From NCBI RefSeq assembly GCF_900108175.1, contig NZ_FNVO01000026.1:1-64000 (forward strand): 64,000 nt of DNA, read 5' to 3'. Position 1 is the stretch's first letter; every line of letters begins with the position of its first letter. Origin of the DNA: Thermomonospora echinospora. Lineage in GTDB: Bacteria; Actinomycetota; Actinomycetes; Streptosporangiales; Streptosporangiaceae. Under the pieces are notes generated by a model that searched no databases, was not told the origin of the DNA, and worked only from the letters and a program-made list of their open reading frames with translations. A program made the translations under genes and the position numbers. Of the stretch, positions 27,054-35,859 are shown in pieces.

Positions 27054-27842
27054 TCACTGGAAGTGCTTCACCACGGTGTGCAGTTGCTGGTCGAGGACGT
27101 CGAAACCGCCGTCCACCCGGATCACCTGGCCGACCGCCGCCCCGAAGCCGTCATCGGCCACCGCCGCCACGCTCCGGGCGGCGTCCTCGGGGTCCATGAG
27201 CCGGCCGAGGACCGAACGCTCCTCGGTGAATTTCCGCAGATCGTCGTTCAGCACACCCGCGGTCGCATCGGTCCGCACCGTCCCGAACGCGACCGTGTTG
27301 ACCACGACACCGTGCTGTGCGGCCGCCGCGGCCACATGACGGCTGAAGGTGTTCAGCGCCGCCTTCGCGGTCGAATGCGCGGCGACACTGCCGACCAGAT
27401 CGGCGGCGGTGCTCGAAATGTAGACGATCCGACCCTCCCCTCGCCGCTGCATCACGGGCAGCACGTGCCGGGTGAGGAAGAACGATCCGGCCAGCTCCCC
27501 GCTGACCTTTCCGATGAACGCGTCCCAGGACACCGAGAGCAAGGGCTCGAACGGCGGGTTCACGGTATTGGCATTGCAGATCAGCACATCGATATGCCCG
27601 TGGTCGGCGAGTACCCGCTCGACCATGTCGCCGACCTGATCGCCGTCGCAGACGTCGGCCCGGCGCGCCTCCGCCGACCCTCCGGCGGCTTTGATCTCAT
27701 CGACCACCCCCTGCGCGGCGGCGGCGTTCTGCCGGTAGTTCACGACCACGTGATATCCGCGTCGCCCCATTTCCCGTGCGGTCGCCGCGCCGATTCCCCG
27801 GCTTGCCCCGCTGATCAATGCCACCCGCCGTGGCTCGTCCAT
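27054..27842 (-). CDS. SDR with His at the catalytic Tyr position
   Basis: 262 residues. ALISGASRGIGAATAREMG is the NAD(P) loop; YISSTAADL carries the Ser; but the YxxxK element reads HSTAK, checked at the nucleotide level (CAT codon), so His replaces Tyr. The NAG motif is also changed (LICNANTVN for LVNNAG). GQVIRVDGGF at the end is normal. ATG at 27842 follows GGGAGG. It is divergent from the Rieske oxygenase gene. It may be a dehydrogenase with altered chemistry or a structural/regulatory member. Confidence 0.85.
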   Translation of the reverse strand: MDEPRRVALISGASRGIGAATAREMGRRGYHVVVNYRQNAAAAQGVVDEIKAAGGSAEARRADVCDGDQVGDMVERVLADHGHIDVLICNANTVNPPFEPLLSVSWDAFIGKVSGELAGSFFLTRHVLPVMQRRGEGRIVYISSTAADLVGSVAAHSTAKAALNTFSRHVAAAAAQHGVVVNTVAFGTVRTDATAGVLNDDLRKFTEERSVLGRLMDPEDAARSVAAVADDGFGAAVGQVIRVDGGFDVLDQQLHTVVKHFQ

Positions 27843-28154
27843 GTGCCCTCCCAGCGGCCGTCCGTGCCATCCGATGGAAATCTGCCCTGTCAAGCTAAGG
27901 CCGGCGGACCGCCGCTGTCCCTGCGGCTGTCCCACAGGACCCGCGGCGAACCCTTGCGGCCGGCATCACCCGGTTGCACAGTGGACATGCCGATGACCGG
28001 CACAATCCTCACCGCATTGCGTTCGTCCACCCCACCACGGTTGTTCCGTGAACGCACGCGCCCCGAATTCGCATGAGAGACGACCACCATTTCGACGCAT
28101 CCCAGCCTCGACCAGGCCAACGGGCACTCCGGGACTACCGCCGAGGAGATCGAT
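27843..28154. promoter_or_regulatory. divergent promoter region
   Basis: 312 bases between the SDR and the Rieske oxygenase. It holds no gene. A GCGTTC/GAACGC pair brackets 28018-28055 as a loose inverted repeat; no clear operator otherwise. Confidence 0.4.
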
Positions 28155-29423
28155 ATGACTGAACGCTCCGTCGTGGACACCGGTACCGGTTACGGCCGCA
28201 GGAAACCCTCACATGACGCACGACTGACCGAAGTCGGCCCCGGCACACCGATGGGCGAGGCGATGCGCCGGTACTGGCACCCCATCGCCACGTCAGCGAC
28301 GCTCACTCCCGACGTACCGCACCGCACCCGAGTGCTCGGCGAAGACCTGATCGTCTTCCGCGACGGCCGGGGCCGCCCCGGCGTGGTCTTCGAACGCTGC
28401 GCGCACCGGGGCGCCAGCCTCTATTACGGCCGTATCGAAGAGGACGGCATCCGATGCTGTTATCACGGCTGGAAATTCGACGTTCAAGGGCGGTGCCTGG
28501 AGCAGCCGTGCGAACCCGACCAGGGCCGCCGCCGCGACGTCGCGCGCCAGCCGTGGTATCCGGTCGAAGAGCGGTACGGCCTCGTGTTCGCCTACATGGG
28601 ACCACCCGAGCGCAAACCCGTCCTTCCCCGCTACGACTGCCTGGAACCCCAGGAAGAAGGCGAGCGGTACCACACCGAGTGGCCGGTTCCCGGAATGACC
28701 GTGACCGGCCTGCAGCAGGACTTCAACTGGCTCCAGATATACGAGAACGCGATCGACCCGGGGCACATCAACTGGCTGCACTCCCAGCACAGCGGCTTCC
28801 AGTTCCTGGGAACGGGGAACACCGGTTTCCCCGAGGACTTCTACGACCCCTACACCGTGTCCGACAGGCTCACCTACAAGCGGACCGAATACGGGGCCAA
28901 ATACGGCATTCGCTTCCTGGACAAAGAGGAGGACGGCGTCCGTCCCGAGCGCGCTTGGGGTGCTGAACTGCATCTTCCGAACGTCCTCGTACTGCCGGAC
29001 TTCGTGAAACTGGTACCTGACGCACCGGCCGACATGCTGCTGTGGGTCGTCCCGAGCGACGACACCAGCCACCGGTCGTTCTTCTCCCTGCGCACCACCG
29101 ATCCCGAGCGCCTCGACCGGTTCCTCCTCGGTGTGAAGCAGAACGGCAAGGACCCGTGGGAACTGACCGAAGAGGAGCGCCAACGCTACCCCGGCGACGG
29201 TGAGGCGCAGCAGTCGCAGGGCCCGATCACACTGCACTCGGAGGAGACCCTTGCGACCACCGACCGCGGCGTGGTGATGCTCCGCAGGCTGTTGAAGGCC
29301 ATGGTCGACGATGTGGAGGCCGGCCGCGACCCGCAGGGGGTGAGCCTGGTCGAGGTGCCGCCGCGCCGCACCGAGGCCGGCATGTTCACCCTGTCCGCGA
29401 CTGCACCCGCGGCCGGAGTCTGA
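28155..29423 (+). CDS. Rieske non-heme iron oxygenase, phthalate dioxygenase-like
   Basis: 422 residues. The Rieske [2Fe-2S] site is Cys82-x-His84 and Cys101-x-x-His104 (CAHRGASLYYGRI, CCYHGWKF). The catalytic iron region contains NAIDPGHINWLHSQHSGF with the expected His residues. Domain order and length fit the alpha-only (homotrimeric) group that O- or N-demethylates or hydroxylates aromatic acids (vanillate demethylase, phthalate 4,5-dioxygenase). ATG after GGAGATCGAT. The next gene supplies electrons. Substrate unknown; it could act on an aromatic nutrient or tailor the polyketide. Confidence 0.93.
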   Translation: MTERSVVDTGTGYGRRKPSHDARLTEVGPGTPMGEAMRRYWHPIATSATLTPDVPHRTRVLGEDLIVFRDGRGRPGVVFERCAHRGASLYYGRIEEDGIRCCYHGWKFDVQGRCLEQPCEPDQGRRRDVARQPWYPVEERYGLVFAYMGPPERKPVLPRYDCLEPQEEGERYHTEWPVPGMTVTGLQQDFNWLQIYENAIDPGHINWLHSQHSGFQFLGTGNTGFPEDFYDPYTVSDRLTYKRTEYGAKYGIRFLDKEEDGVRPERAWGAELHLPNVLVLPDFVKLVPDAPADMLLWVVPSDDTSHRSFFSLRTTDPERLDRFLLGVKQNGKDPWELTEEERQRYPGDGEAQQSQGPITLHSEETLATTDRGVVMLRRLLKAMVDDVEAGRDPQGVSLVEVPPRRTEAGMFTLSATAPAAGV

Positions 29424-29435
29424 GGGGAGGTGGCC

Positions 29436-30395
29436 GTGACGTGGACGGAGGCGGTGGTCGTCTCCCACTCCCCCGCGACCCCGGACATCGCGGTGATCGA
29501 CCTCGCCCCGGCCACCGGGGACGAGTTCCCCGCCTACACCGCGGGCGCCCACATCGACGTGCTGATCACCCCGAACCTGGTCCGCCAGTACTCGCTGTGC
29601 GGGCCGCCCGAACAGGGGCGGTACCGCCTGGCGGTGCTGAACGAACCCGCCTCACGCGGCGGATCCCGGGCGATGCACGCACTCAAGGTCGGCGACCACC
29701 TGCGGATCTCGGCGCCGCGCAACCACTTCCCCCTCGTCACGGCACGACGGCACCTGCTGTTCGCCGGCGGAATCGGCATCACCCCACTGCTGGCGATGGC
29801 CCGGCAACTGGAACGCGAGGGCGGCGACTACGCCCTGCACTACTGCGCCCGCAGCCGCGCCCGCGCCGCCTTCGTGAAAGAACTGGCAGGCAACCCCCGG
29901 GTCGCCCTCCACTTCGACGACGGCGACCCGCGCCAACAACTCGACCTCGCCCGCGACCTGGGCGACCCGCAACCGGACACGGCGGTCTACGTCTGCGGAC
30001 CGGACGGGTTCATGGACCACGTGCTCGGCAAGGCCGAAGCACTGGGCTGGCCACCACAATCCCTGCACAAGGAACGGTTCGGCACCGCCCCAGAACCGAC
30101 CGCGTCCGGGGACTCCTTCACCGTACGTCTGGCCTCCACCGGCGCCGAATACCTCGTCCCCGACGACCGCAGCGTGCTCGACGTACTGCTGGAGAACGGA
30201 GTCGACGCCCCCTACTCATGCCGACAGGGCATCTGCGGCACATGCGTCGTCCGCGTCCTGGCGGGCCACCCCGACCACCGCGACGAGGTTCTCACCAACG
30301 AAGAACACGCCGAAGGTCTCTTCACCACATGCTCATCCCGGTCCCTCTCCCCCACCCTCAAGCTGGACGTCATCCCGCGTCGTGATCGTCCTTAA
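29436..30395 (+). CDS. phthalate dioxygenase reductase-type electron transfer protein
   Basis: About 319 residues. FMN/NAD-binding ferredoxin reductase half: VRQYSLCGPP (flavin phosphate), LLFAGGIGITPLLAMARQLE (NADH). A plant-type [2Fe-2S] ferredoxin at the C-terminus: PYSCRQGICGTCVVRVLAG and TTCSSRS. This order defines the phthalate dioxygenase reductase class, the natural partner of the preceding Rieske enzyme. GTG at 29436 is preferred, six bases after GGGGAGG; the GTG at 29430 would sit inside that ribosome site. Confidence 0.92.
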   Translation: MTWTEAVVVSHSPATPDIAVIDLAPATGDEFPAYTAGAHIDVLITPNLVRQYSLCGPPEQGRYRLAVLNEPASRGGSRAMHALKVGDHLRISAPRNHFPLVTARRHLLFAGGIGITPLLAMARQLEREGGDYALHYCARSRARAAFVKELAGNPRVALHFDDGDPRQQLDLARDLGDPQPDTAVYVCGPDGFMDHVLGKAEALGWPPQSLHKERFGTAPEPTASGDSFTVRLASTGAEYLVPDDRSVLDVLLENGVDAPYSCRQGICGTCVVRVLAGHPDHRDEVLTNEEHAEGLFTTCSSRSLSPTLKLDVIPRRDRP

Positions 30396-30442
30396 TGAGG
30401 GTGTGGACCGGGCGCCCAGGGTCTGTCTGAAAGATCGTATGG

Positions 30443-30626
30443 GTGAGGCGGTGGGCCGGAACCTGGCACTTCAACGGCCGGACCTGGACGAGGAAGCAGC
30501 CGCTGCCCAAACTGTCGCTCTTCGCGACCAGCGCCGTGTCCAAGACCGACGTCTGGGCCGCCGGAGGTGACATGGTGGTCCGCTACAACGGCACCCGCTG
30601 GTCCCAGGTCTCGGTCGGCAAGGCGC
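30443..30626 (+). pseudogene. beta-propeller-like protein fragment
   Basis: About 60 residues in one frame (WHFNGRTWTRK, SAVSKTDVWAAGG, VRYNGTRWSQVSVGKAL) with the W-N-G-x-x-W and DVWA(A/V)G patterns of actinobacterial secreted beta-propeller repeats. No start, no signal peptide, no end of its own: it breaks off where IclR homology begins. A leftover from a deletion or recombination. Confidence 0.55.
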
Positions 30627-30629
30627 TAG

Positions 30630-31388
30630 TCGCCCGAGGCACTGGAGTCACTCGAACGGCAGCTGGCCGTCCTGGCGGCCTTCGACGCGGACCATCCATC
30701 GCTGACACTGAGCGAGGTCGCCGCCCTCACCGACACGACACGCCCCACGGCACGGCGGATCCTGCTGACGTTGAAGTCCCTGGGCTACGTCAGGGCCGAC
30801 GGCCGCCAATACTCCCTGACCCCGAAGGTGCTGAACTTCGGTTGGAGCTACTTCGCCTCGCTCAGTCTCGAGGAGGCCGTGCAGCCCGTCCTGGAGGACC
30901 TGCGGACGGCGATCGACGAGTCGTGTTCCGTCGCGGTGCTCGACGGAAGGGACATCGTCTACCTCGCCCGTGCCTTCACCCGCCGCATCACCACGAGCAG
31001 GGGACGGGTGGGCTCCCGGCTGCCCGCGCACGCGACCGCGATGGGGCGCGCCCTGCTCGCTCACCTCGACGACGACGAACTGGAAACCTGGCTCGGGCAG
31101 GAACCACTGCCGGAGTACACCTCGCGGACGCTCACCGACCCCGCACAGCTGCGCGCGGCGCTGGCGGAGACCAAACAGTAGGGCTGGGCGCTCGTCAACG
31201 GGGAACTCGAGACGGGACTGCGCGCCATCGCCGCTCCCATCCTCAACCCTGACGGCAGGGCGGTCGCGGCGGTGAGCGTCTCCACGATCTCCGCTCGCAC
31301 TGTGCTCTCTGACCTGCGCAAACATGTTCCCGCCCTGCTCGAGACCGCCGAGGCCCTGTCATCGGTGTTCCGGCTGAACATCGACTGA
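30630..31388 (+). pseudogene. IclR-family regulator, broken
   Basis: Reading on from an in-frame TAG at 30627, the frame gives SPEALESLERQLAVLAAFDA, a winged-helix (LTLSEVAALTDTTRPTARRI, LLTLKSLGYV) and the effector domain (VAVLDGRDIVYLARA, GSRLPAHATAMGRALLAHLD), close to PcaR/PobR-like regulators. It lacks any proper start codon, and a TAG at 31179-31181 interrupts it where IclR proteins have (R/Q)QGWALV; CAG to TAG is a single change. After the stop the frame continues WALVNGELETGLRAIAAPIL to a normal end at 31388. Two independent lesions make a functional protein unlikely. Confidence 0.85.
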
Positions 31389-31443
31389 GGCAAATCCACG
31401 CTCAGACCAGCACGACATCGATCAGAAGGAGGTCCCCGCGAGC

Positions 31444-31566
31444 ATGACCGGCACCATGGAGGTCTTCAGTGCCCGCTCCTAGCTGTTCGCTCCTGGCGAC
31501 AGCGAACGGAAGATGCAGAAGGCGGCCGCCGGCCCGGCGGACATCGTCCTGCTCGATCTGGAGAAG
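31444..31566 (+). pseudogene. CitE/HpcH-like lyase, 5' remnant
   Basis: AAGGAGG precedes an ATG at 31444. Translation gives a short leader, then ARS-stop-LFAPGDSERKMQKAAAG, PADIVLLDLEK, matching the N-terminus of the citrate lyase beta/HpcH-HpaI aldolase family, where the stop position is normally Trp (TGG to TAG at 31480-31482). Homology ends after about 40 codons. It follows the broken IclR gene, which probably once controlled it. Confidence 0.75.
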
Positions 31567-31658
31567 TACCGGCGCATCACGGGGGTGAACATATTCGGGG
31601 CGGGAGGGCCGAGGATTGTGGGAATCGGCCATGAACCGGTGTCCGGCTCCGGCCTCTG

Positions 31659-32072
31659 TCAGTCCACGTACTGGGTGGCGTACTCCTGTGAGGGGGCGAT
31701 CGGGGTGATGACATCGATCAGGACCCCGTTGGGATCGGCCACGATGAAGTGCCGCTGGCCGAAGTCCTCGCTGCGGATCGCGAGCTCGGCGTTCAGTCCG
31801 CCGCGGGTGACGAGGCGGTCCCACTCGGCATCCACGTCCTCGACCTCGAAATTGAGCAGTAGGCCGGCAACCGGGGCGCGGTACGGCGCGGGCAGTGTCG
31901 GGTGGGTATGGTCGAGCAGGGCCAGCTCGTAGGTCGGTGGCCCGGGACGGCGCAGGCTCACGTACCAGTCGACCTCGAAGGTCGTCTCGAAGCCCAGCAG
32001 GCCGGTGTAGAAGTCCCAGGACTCCTTCAGCCGTGCGGTGCAGATCACGGGATAGAAGCTGCTCAGTCGCAT
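31659..32072 (-). CDS. VOC-family (glyoxalase-like) protein
   Basis: 137 residues with two beta-alpha-beta-beta-beta modules: [20 protein letters not shown] with GFETTF, and [20 protein letters not shown] with [18 protein letters not shown]. Members include glyoxalases, extradiol dioxygenases and drug-binding resistance proteins. Metal ligands are partly present (Asp near the end) but not clear enough to name an enzyme. Divergent from a TetR gene across a perfect palindrome, so probably its regulated target. Confidence 0.85.
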   Translation of the reverse strand: MRLSSFYPVICTARLKESWDFYTGLLGFETTFEVDWYVSLRRPGPPTYELALLDHTHPTLPAPYRAPVAGLLLNFEVEDVDAEWDRLVTRGGLNAELAIRSEDFGQRHFIVADPNGVLIDVITPIAPSQEYATQYVD

Positions 32073-32089
32073 GGGGTCGCCCTTTCACG

Positions 32090-32139
32090 TACCATCGGTA
32101 TGTGAGCGTACGCTATTGACATACTGCTGGTATGTCAAT
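32090..32139. promoter_or_regulatory. TetR operator region with perfect 10-5-10 palindrome
   Basis: ATTGACATAC (32115-32124) and GTATGTCAAT (32130-32139) are exact inverted copies with a 5-base spacer. A second smaller palindrome TACC-ATC-GGTA lies at 32090-32100. Both are in the 77-base gap between the divergent VOC and TetR genes. Binding here by the TetR protein would control both promoters. Confidence 0.75.
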
Positions 32140-32149
32140 GGGAGGGGCG

Positions 32150-32737
32150 ATGCCGGGTACCAGGGCGCAGCAGCGCGAGCAGACCAGGCGAGCACTGCTG
32201 CGCGAGGGGCGGCGCCTGTTCGCCGAACGCGGTTACGGCTCGGTGGGACTGGCGGAGATCGTCCAAGCCACCGGGGTCACCAAGGGGGCCCTCTACCACC
32301 ACTTCGACGGCAAGGCCGCCCTGTTCCGCGCCGTACTGGAGCAGGTGCAGCAGGAGGTGGCGGAGGCCGTGGCCCGGGCCGCCGACGAGCACGACGACCC
32401 CTGGACCCGGCTGACCGCGGGCTGCCGGGCGTTCCTGGCCGCGAGCACGGATCCGGACGTCCAGCAGATCATGCTGGTCGATGGCCCGGCCGTGCTGGGC
32501 TGGGCCGAATGGCGCGCGATGGACGAGGCCGCGTCCGCGCGCCATCTTGCCGAAGCCCTGGCCGATCTCGTCGAGAAGGGGATCATCGCCCGGCAGCCGG
32601 TCGCCCCGTTGACGCATCTGCTGTCAGGGGCGATGAACGAGGCCGCCCTGTGGCTGGCCGCCTCCCGGGACCCCGGTGATCTGTCCGCCACTCAGGCCGC
32701 CCTGACCCGCATGCTGGATGCGCTCCGCGACCGGTGA
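32150..32737 (+). CDS. TetR-family repressor
   Basis: 195 residues. N-terminal HTH: RRALLREGRRLFAERGYGSV, GLAEIVQATGVTKGALYHHF, GKAALFRAVLEQ. The ATG at 32150 is chosen because GGAGGGG lies eight bases before it; an in-frame ATG at 32132 is inside the palindrome and has no ribosome site. The C-terminal ligand domain is Ala-rich and helical. Likely represses itself and the VOC gene. Confidence 0.93.
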   Translation: MPGTRAQQREQTRRALLREGRRLFAERGYGSVGLAEIVQATGVTKGALYHHFDGKAALFRAVLEQVQQEVAEAVARAADEHDDPWTRLTAGCRAFLAASTDPDVQQIMLVDGPAVLGWAEWRAMDEAASARHLAEALADLVEKGIIARQPVAPLTHLLSGAMNEAALWLAASRDPGDLSATQAALTRMLDALRDR

Positions 32738-32953
32738 CCCCTGCGCCGCCCTCCGCCGGCTCGTCCGTACCATCAAGCCAGTCAGCGCTGCGTAGACCAT
32801 AACAACAGCCCCTGCAGGGGTGGATTCGGGGACGGGTACGGCCGTCGTCGTTCACCCGAACGCGTATCGTTTGGGTCGATCGGCTGACGCACCGCTTCCG
32901 AAACTCCGACCACGCCAACGCATTGGCGCGAGGACCGTTTTCACTTCCGCTTC

Positions 32954-33430
32954 TCACGCGTCGTCGGCATCGAGGGGGTCGAGGTTGGCCACTACGCGTT
33001 CGGAGACCTTGATGAGGACGTCGCGTTCCTCGGGGGTCATGAGGTCGAGGTAGTGCTCGCGGACGTGCTGCGCGTAGGGGACGAAGGCGTCCTCCACCGC
33101 AGCGCGGCCCGCGGCGGTCAGGGCGAGCAGGGAGCTGCGGGCATCGTCGGGGTTGGGTTCGCGGGTGATGAGTCCGCGCTGCTCCATGCGGCGGACCTGG
33201 TGGGACAGGCGGCTCTTCTCCCACACGAGCGTGCAGCGGACCCGCAGGGACGTCATGCGGCCGTCAGGTGAGGTCGCCAGGGCGGCGAGGACCTCGAAGT
33301 CGGCTTCGGACAGCCCGGTGTCGCGGGCGAGGCGACGGGCGAGGCTGGCGCCCAGCAGGGCGTGCATCCGCAGGTGGGACCGCCAGGTCAAGCCCTCCTC
33401 GGGGCTGAGGTGGTCCGGTTCGAGCGGCAT
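32954..33430 (-). CDS. MarR-family regulator
   Basis: 158 residues. HTH and wing: LSEADFEVLAALATSPDGRM, SLRVRCTLVWEKSRLSHQVR, RMEQRGLITREPNPDDARSS. The ATG at 33430 is preferred to a longer upstream frame, which would run through the operator sites. Divergent from the large flavoenzyme gene, with two identical palindromes between them; the usual arrangement for a MarR repressor and its target. Confidence 0.92.
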   Translation of the reverse strand: MPLEPDHLSPEEGLTWRSHLRMHALLGASLARRLARDTGLSEADFEVLAALATSPDGRMTSLRVRCTLVWEKSRLSHQVRRMEQRGLITREPNPDDARSSLLALTAAGRAAVEDAFVPYAQHVREHYLDLMTPEERDVLIKVSERVVANLDPLDADDA

Positions 33431-33451
33431 GTGTCCAGCGTAGCCGGTGGT

Positions 33452-33506
33452 TGACATGTCACCCTGCGGCGTGGTGACGCACATCACTAAAGAGGTTGAC
33501 ATGTCA
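33452..33506. promoter_or_regulatory. pair of identical MarR-type operators
   Basis: GTTGACATGTCA appears twice; the palindromic core TGACATGTCA occupies 33452-33461 and 33497-33506, centres 45 bases apart. They lie upstream of both divergent genes. Confidence 0.75.
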
Positions 33507-33563
33507 TCCAACGGTGGCGGTGTTGAGGGGGACATCAACCAGCACGTCGCGGAGGCACACTCC

Positions 33564-35816
33564 ATGTCCGACTACGGCCACGACCTTCGATTCGGCGCCT
33601 TCCTCACCCCCACCGCTCACGATCCCGAGCGGGTCGTCGAGCTCGCCGTCCTCGCCGAGGAATCCGGCCTCGACCTCGTCACCTTCCAGGACCACCCCTA
33701 CCAGCCCGGCTTCCTCGACACCTGGACGCTGCTCACCTGGGTCGCCGCCCGTACCTCGCGCGTGGAGATCTCCGGCAACGTTCTTAACCTGCCGCTGCGC
33801 AACCCCGCCGTCCTAGCGCGCGCCGCAGCCTCCCTGGATCTGCTGTCCGGCGGGCGCGCCGCGCTCGGCCTCGGCGCCGGCGCGTTCCTGCCCGCCATCG
33901 CCGCGATGGGCGGCCCCGCCCTCACCGCGGGCGAGTCCGTGACCGCCCTCGAAGAGGCCGTGGAGATCATCCGCGGGGTGTGGCGGGCCGGCGACCGGAC
34001 GCCGCTGCGCGTCCGCGGTAAGTTCCACCGCGTCGACGGCGCCAAGCGCGGCCCGGCCCCCGCGCACGACATCCCGCTCTGGCTCGGCGCCTACAAGCCC
34101 AGGATGCTGCGGCTCGTCGGCGCCGTCGCCGACGGTTGGCTGCCCTCACTCAACTACATCGACACACCCAACCTGCAGGAGAGCAACGCCATCATCGACC
34201 AGGCCGCCCGCGAGGCCGGACGCGACCCGCGCGAGATCCGGCGGCTGCTCAACATCCTGACCTCCGAGTCCCTGTCCACGCAGGAGTGGGTCGACCGGCT
34301 CGTGCCGCTCGCCCTGCAGGACGGCATCTCCACCTTCCTGCTCGGCAGCGACGACCCGGACGCCATCGCCTCCTTCGGACGGGAGGTCGCCCCGGCCGTC
34401 CGCGAGGCCGTCGACCGCGAGCGGGCCCGGGTCGGCACCCCGACCGGCCTCGTGCGGCCGGCCGCGGCGCTCGCCCTGCGCAGGACGGGTATCGACTACG
34501 ACGCGATCCCGACGTCCCTGCAGGGGCGCGCCGTCGAACCCGGCGACCGCGAGTACGAGGACCTGCGCTCGACCTACATCTGGGAGGGCAGGCCCGGCCT
34601 GATCCTGCGTCCCGCCGACGAAGCGCAGGTCACCGACGCGCTGGCGTTCGCCCGCCGTCAGGACGTCCCGCTCGCCGTCCGCAGCGGCGGGCACGGCCTC
34701 AGCGGCCGCGCCACCAACGACGGCGGCATCGTGCTGGACCTGTCGGCGCTCGACTCCGTCGAAGTCCTCGACCGGGAGCGGCGGCTCGTCCGGGTCGGGG
34801 CCGGCGCTCGCTGGGGCGACGTCGCCGCCCGCCTGGCCCCGCACGGCCTGGCGATCGGCTCCGGCGACTACGGCGACGTCGGCGTCGGCGGGCTCGGCAC
34901 CACCGCGGGCCTCGGCCTGCTCGCCCGCTCCTACGGCCTGACCATCGACCACGTGAAGGCCGCCACCGTCGTCCTCGCCGACGGCCGGACGGTGCGGGCC
35001 GACGCCGACCACCACCCGGACCTGCTGTGGGGGCTGCGCGGCGCGGGCGCCAGCCTCGGCGCCGTCACCTCCCTGGAGATCGAGGCGGCCGAGGTCAGCG
35101 ACGTCGTCTTCGCCGTCTTCCTCCACGACGCATCCGACACCGCCGGCTTCCTCCAGCGCTGGGGTGAACTGGTCGAGGGCAGCCCGCGGAAGCTGACGGC
35201 GTTCCTCACCCTCACCCGCCAGGGCGGCGCGCTGATCGCACAGACCCTGGTCATGTGGGCGGACGCCGACACCGACGCGGCCGTCACCGCTCTGGAACCG
35301 TTCCTCGACCTGGCGCCCGTTCTGAGCCAGCAGGCCCAGCTCACCTCCTACGCGCAGGTCATGGCGCGCGCCCACAACCCGCACCGGGGCCAGGGCGGCG
35401 GAACCGGCGAACTGCGCTCGCGGTCCGCGCTCGTCCCGCACCTCGACGACCGCACCGCCAAGGCGCTGGCCGCGATGTTCGACGACGGGCACACCGGACT
35501 GGCGCAGGTCCGCTCGATGGGCGGCGCCGTCGCCGACACGCCAGCCGACCAGACGGCGTTCGCCCACCGCGACCGCGCGTTCGCGCTGTCGGCAACGATT
35601 CGGCCGCGAACGGGCACCCGCGCGGCGGAGGCCGCGCGGGCATGGGACGAGGTCGGCGACGACGCCATCTACCTCAGCTTCGAAACCCACGACCACGAAG
35701 CGGTCCTCACCCGCGCGTTCCCACCCGCCACGCTGGAACGGCTGCGGCAGGTGAAGCGGACCTACGACCCCGACAACGTCTTCCACGGCAACTTCACCGT
35801 CACCCCCGCCGCCTGA
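33564..35816 (+). CDS. two-flavin fusion: LLM oxidoreductase + BBE-type FAD oxidase
   Basis: 750 residues. Residues 1 to about 300 are a luciferase-like barrel (LRFGAFLTPTAHDPERVVEL, SGGRAALGLGAGAFLPAIAA, DIPLWLGAYKPRMLRLVGAV). Residues from about 325 are a VAO/BBE-type FAD domain: PLAVRSGGHGLSGRATNDGG (His for possible covalent FAD), GDVGVGGLGTTAGLGLLARS, and the berberine-bridge-like C-terminus YDPDNVFHGNFTVTP. The 6-S-cysteinyl position of bicovalent BBEs is not Cys here (GDYGDVGVGG). ATG at 33564 follows GGAGG; longer N-terminal reading would cross the operators. Controlled, by inference, by the divergent MarR protein. Substrate unknown. Confidence 0.88.
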   Translation: MSDYGHDLRFGAFLTPTAHDPERVVELAVLAEESGLDLVTFQDHPYQPGFLDTWTLLTWVAARTSRVEISGNVLNLPLRNPAVLARAAASLDLLSGGRAALGLGAGAFLPAIAAMGGPALTAGESVTALEEAVEIIRGVWRAGDRTPLRVRGKFHRVDGAKRGPAPAHDIPLWLGAYKPRMLRLVGAVADGWLPSLNYIDTPNLQESNAIIDQAAREAGRDPREIRRLLNILTSESLSTQEWVDRLVPLALQDGISTFLLGSDDPDAIASFGREVAPAVREAVDRERARVGTPTGLVRPAAALALRRTGIDYDAIPTSLQGRAVEPGDREYEDLRSTYIWEGRPGLILRPADEAQVTDALAFARRQDVPLAVRSGGHGLSGRATNDGGIVLDLSALDSVEVLDRERRLVRVGAGARWGDVAARLAPHGLAIGSGDYGDVGVGGLGTTAGLGLLARSYGLTIDHVKAATVVLADGRTVRADADHHPDLLWGLRGAGASLGAVTSLEIEAAEVSDVVFAVFLHDASDTAGFLQRWGELVEGSPRKLTAFLTLTRQGGALIAQTLVMWADADTDAAVTALEPFLDLAPVLSQQAQLTSYAQVMARAHNPHRGQGGGTGELRSRSALVPHLDDRTAKALAAMFDDGHTGLAQVRSMGGAVADTPADQTAFAHRDRAFALSATIRPRTGTRAAEAARAWDEVGDDAIYLSFETHDHEAVLTRAFPPATLERLRQVKRTYDPDNVFHGNFTVTPAA

Positions 35817-35820
35817 GCGA

Positions 35821-35859
35821 CCGCCCGCCCCGGCCTTTCCCCTCGGCCGAGGCGGGCGG
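35821..35859 (+). terminator. terminator hairpin
   Basis: CCGCCCGCCCCGGCC (35821-35835) pairs with 35845-35859, one mismatch, 9-base loop, a few bases after the fusion-enzyme stop. Confidence 0.75.
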
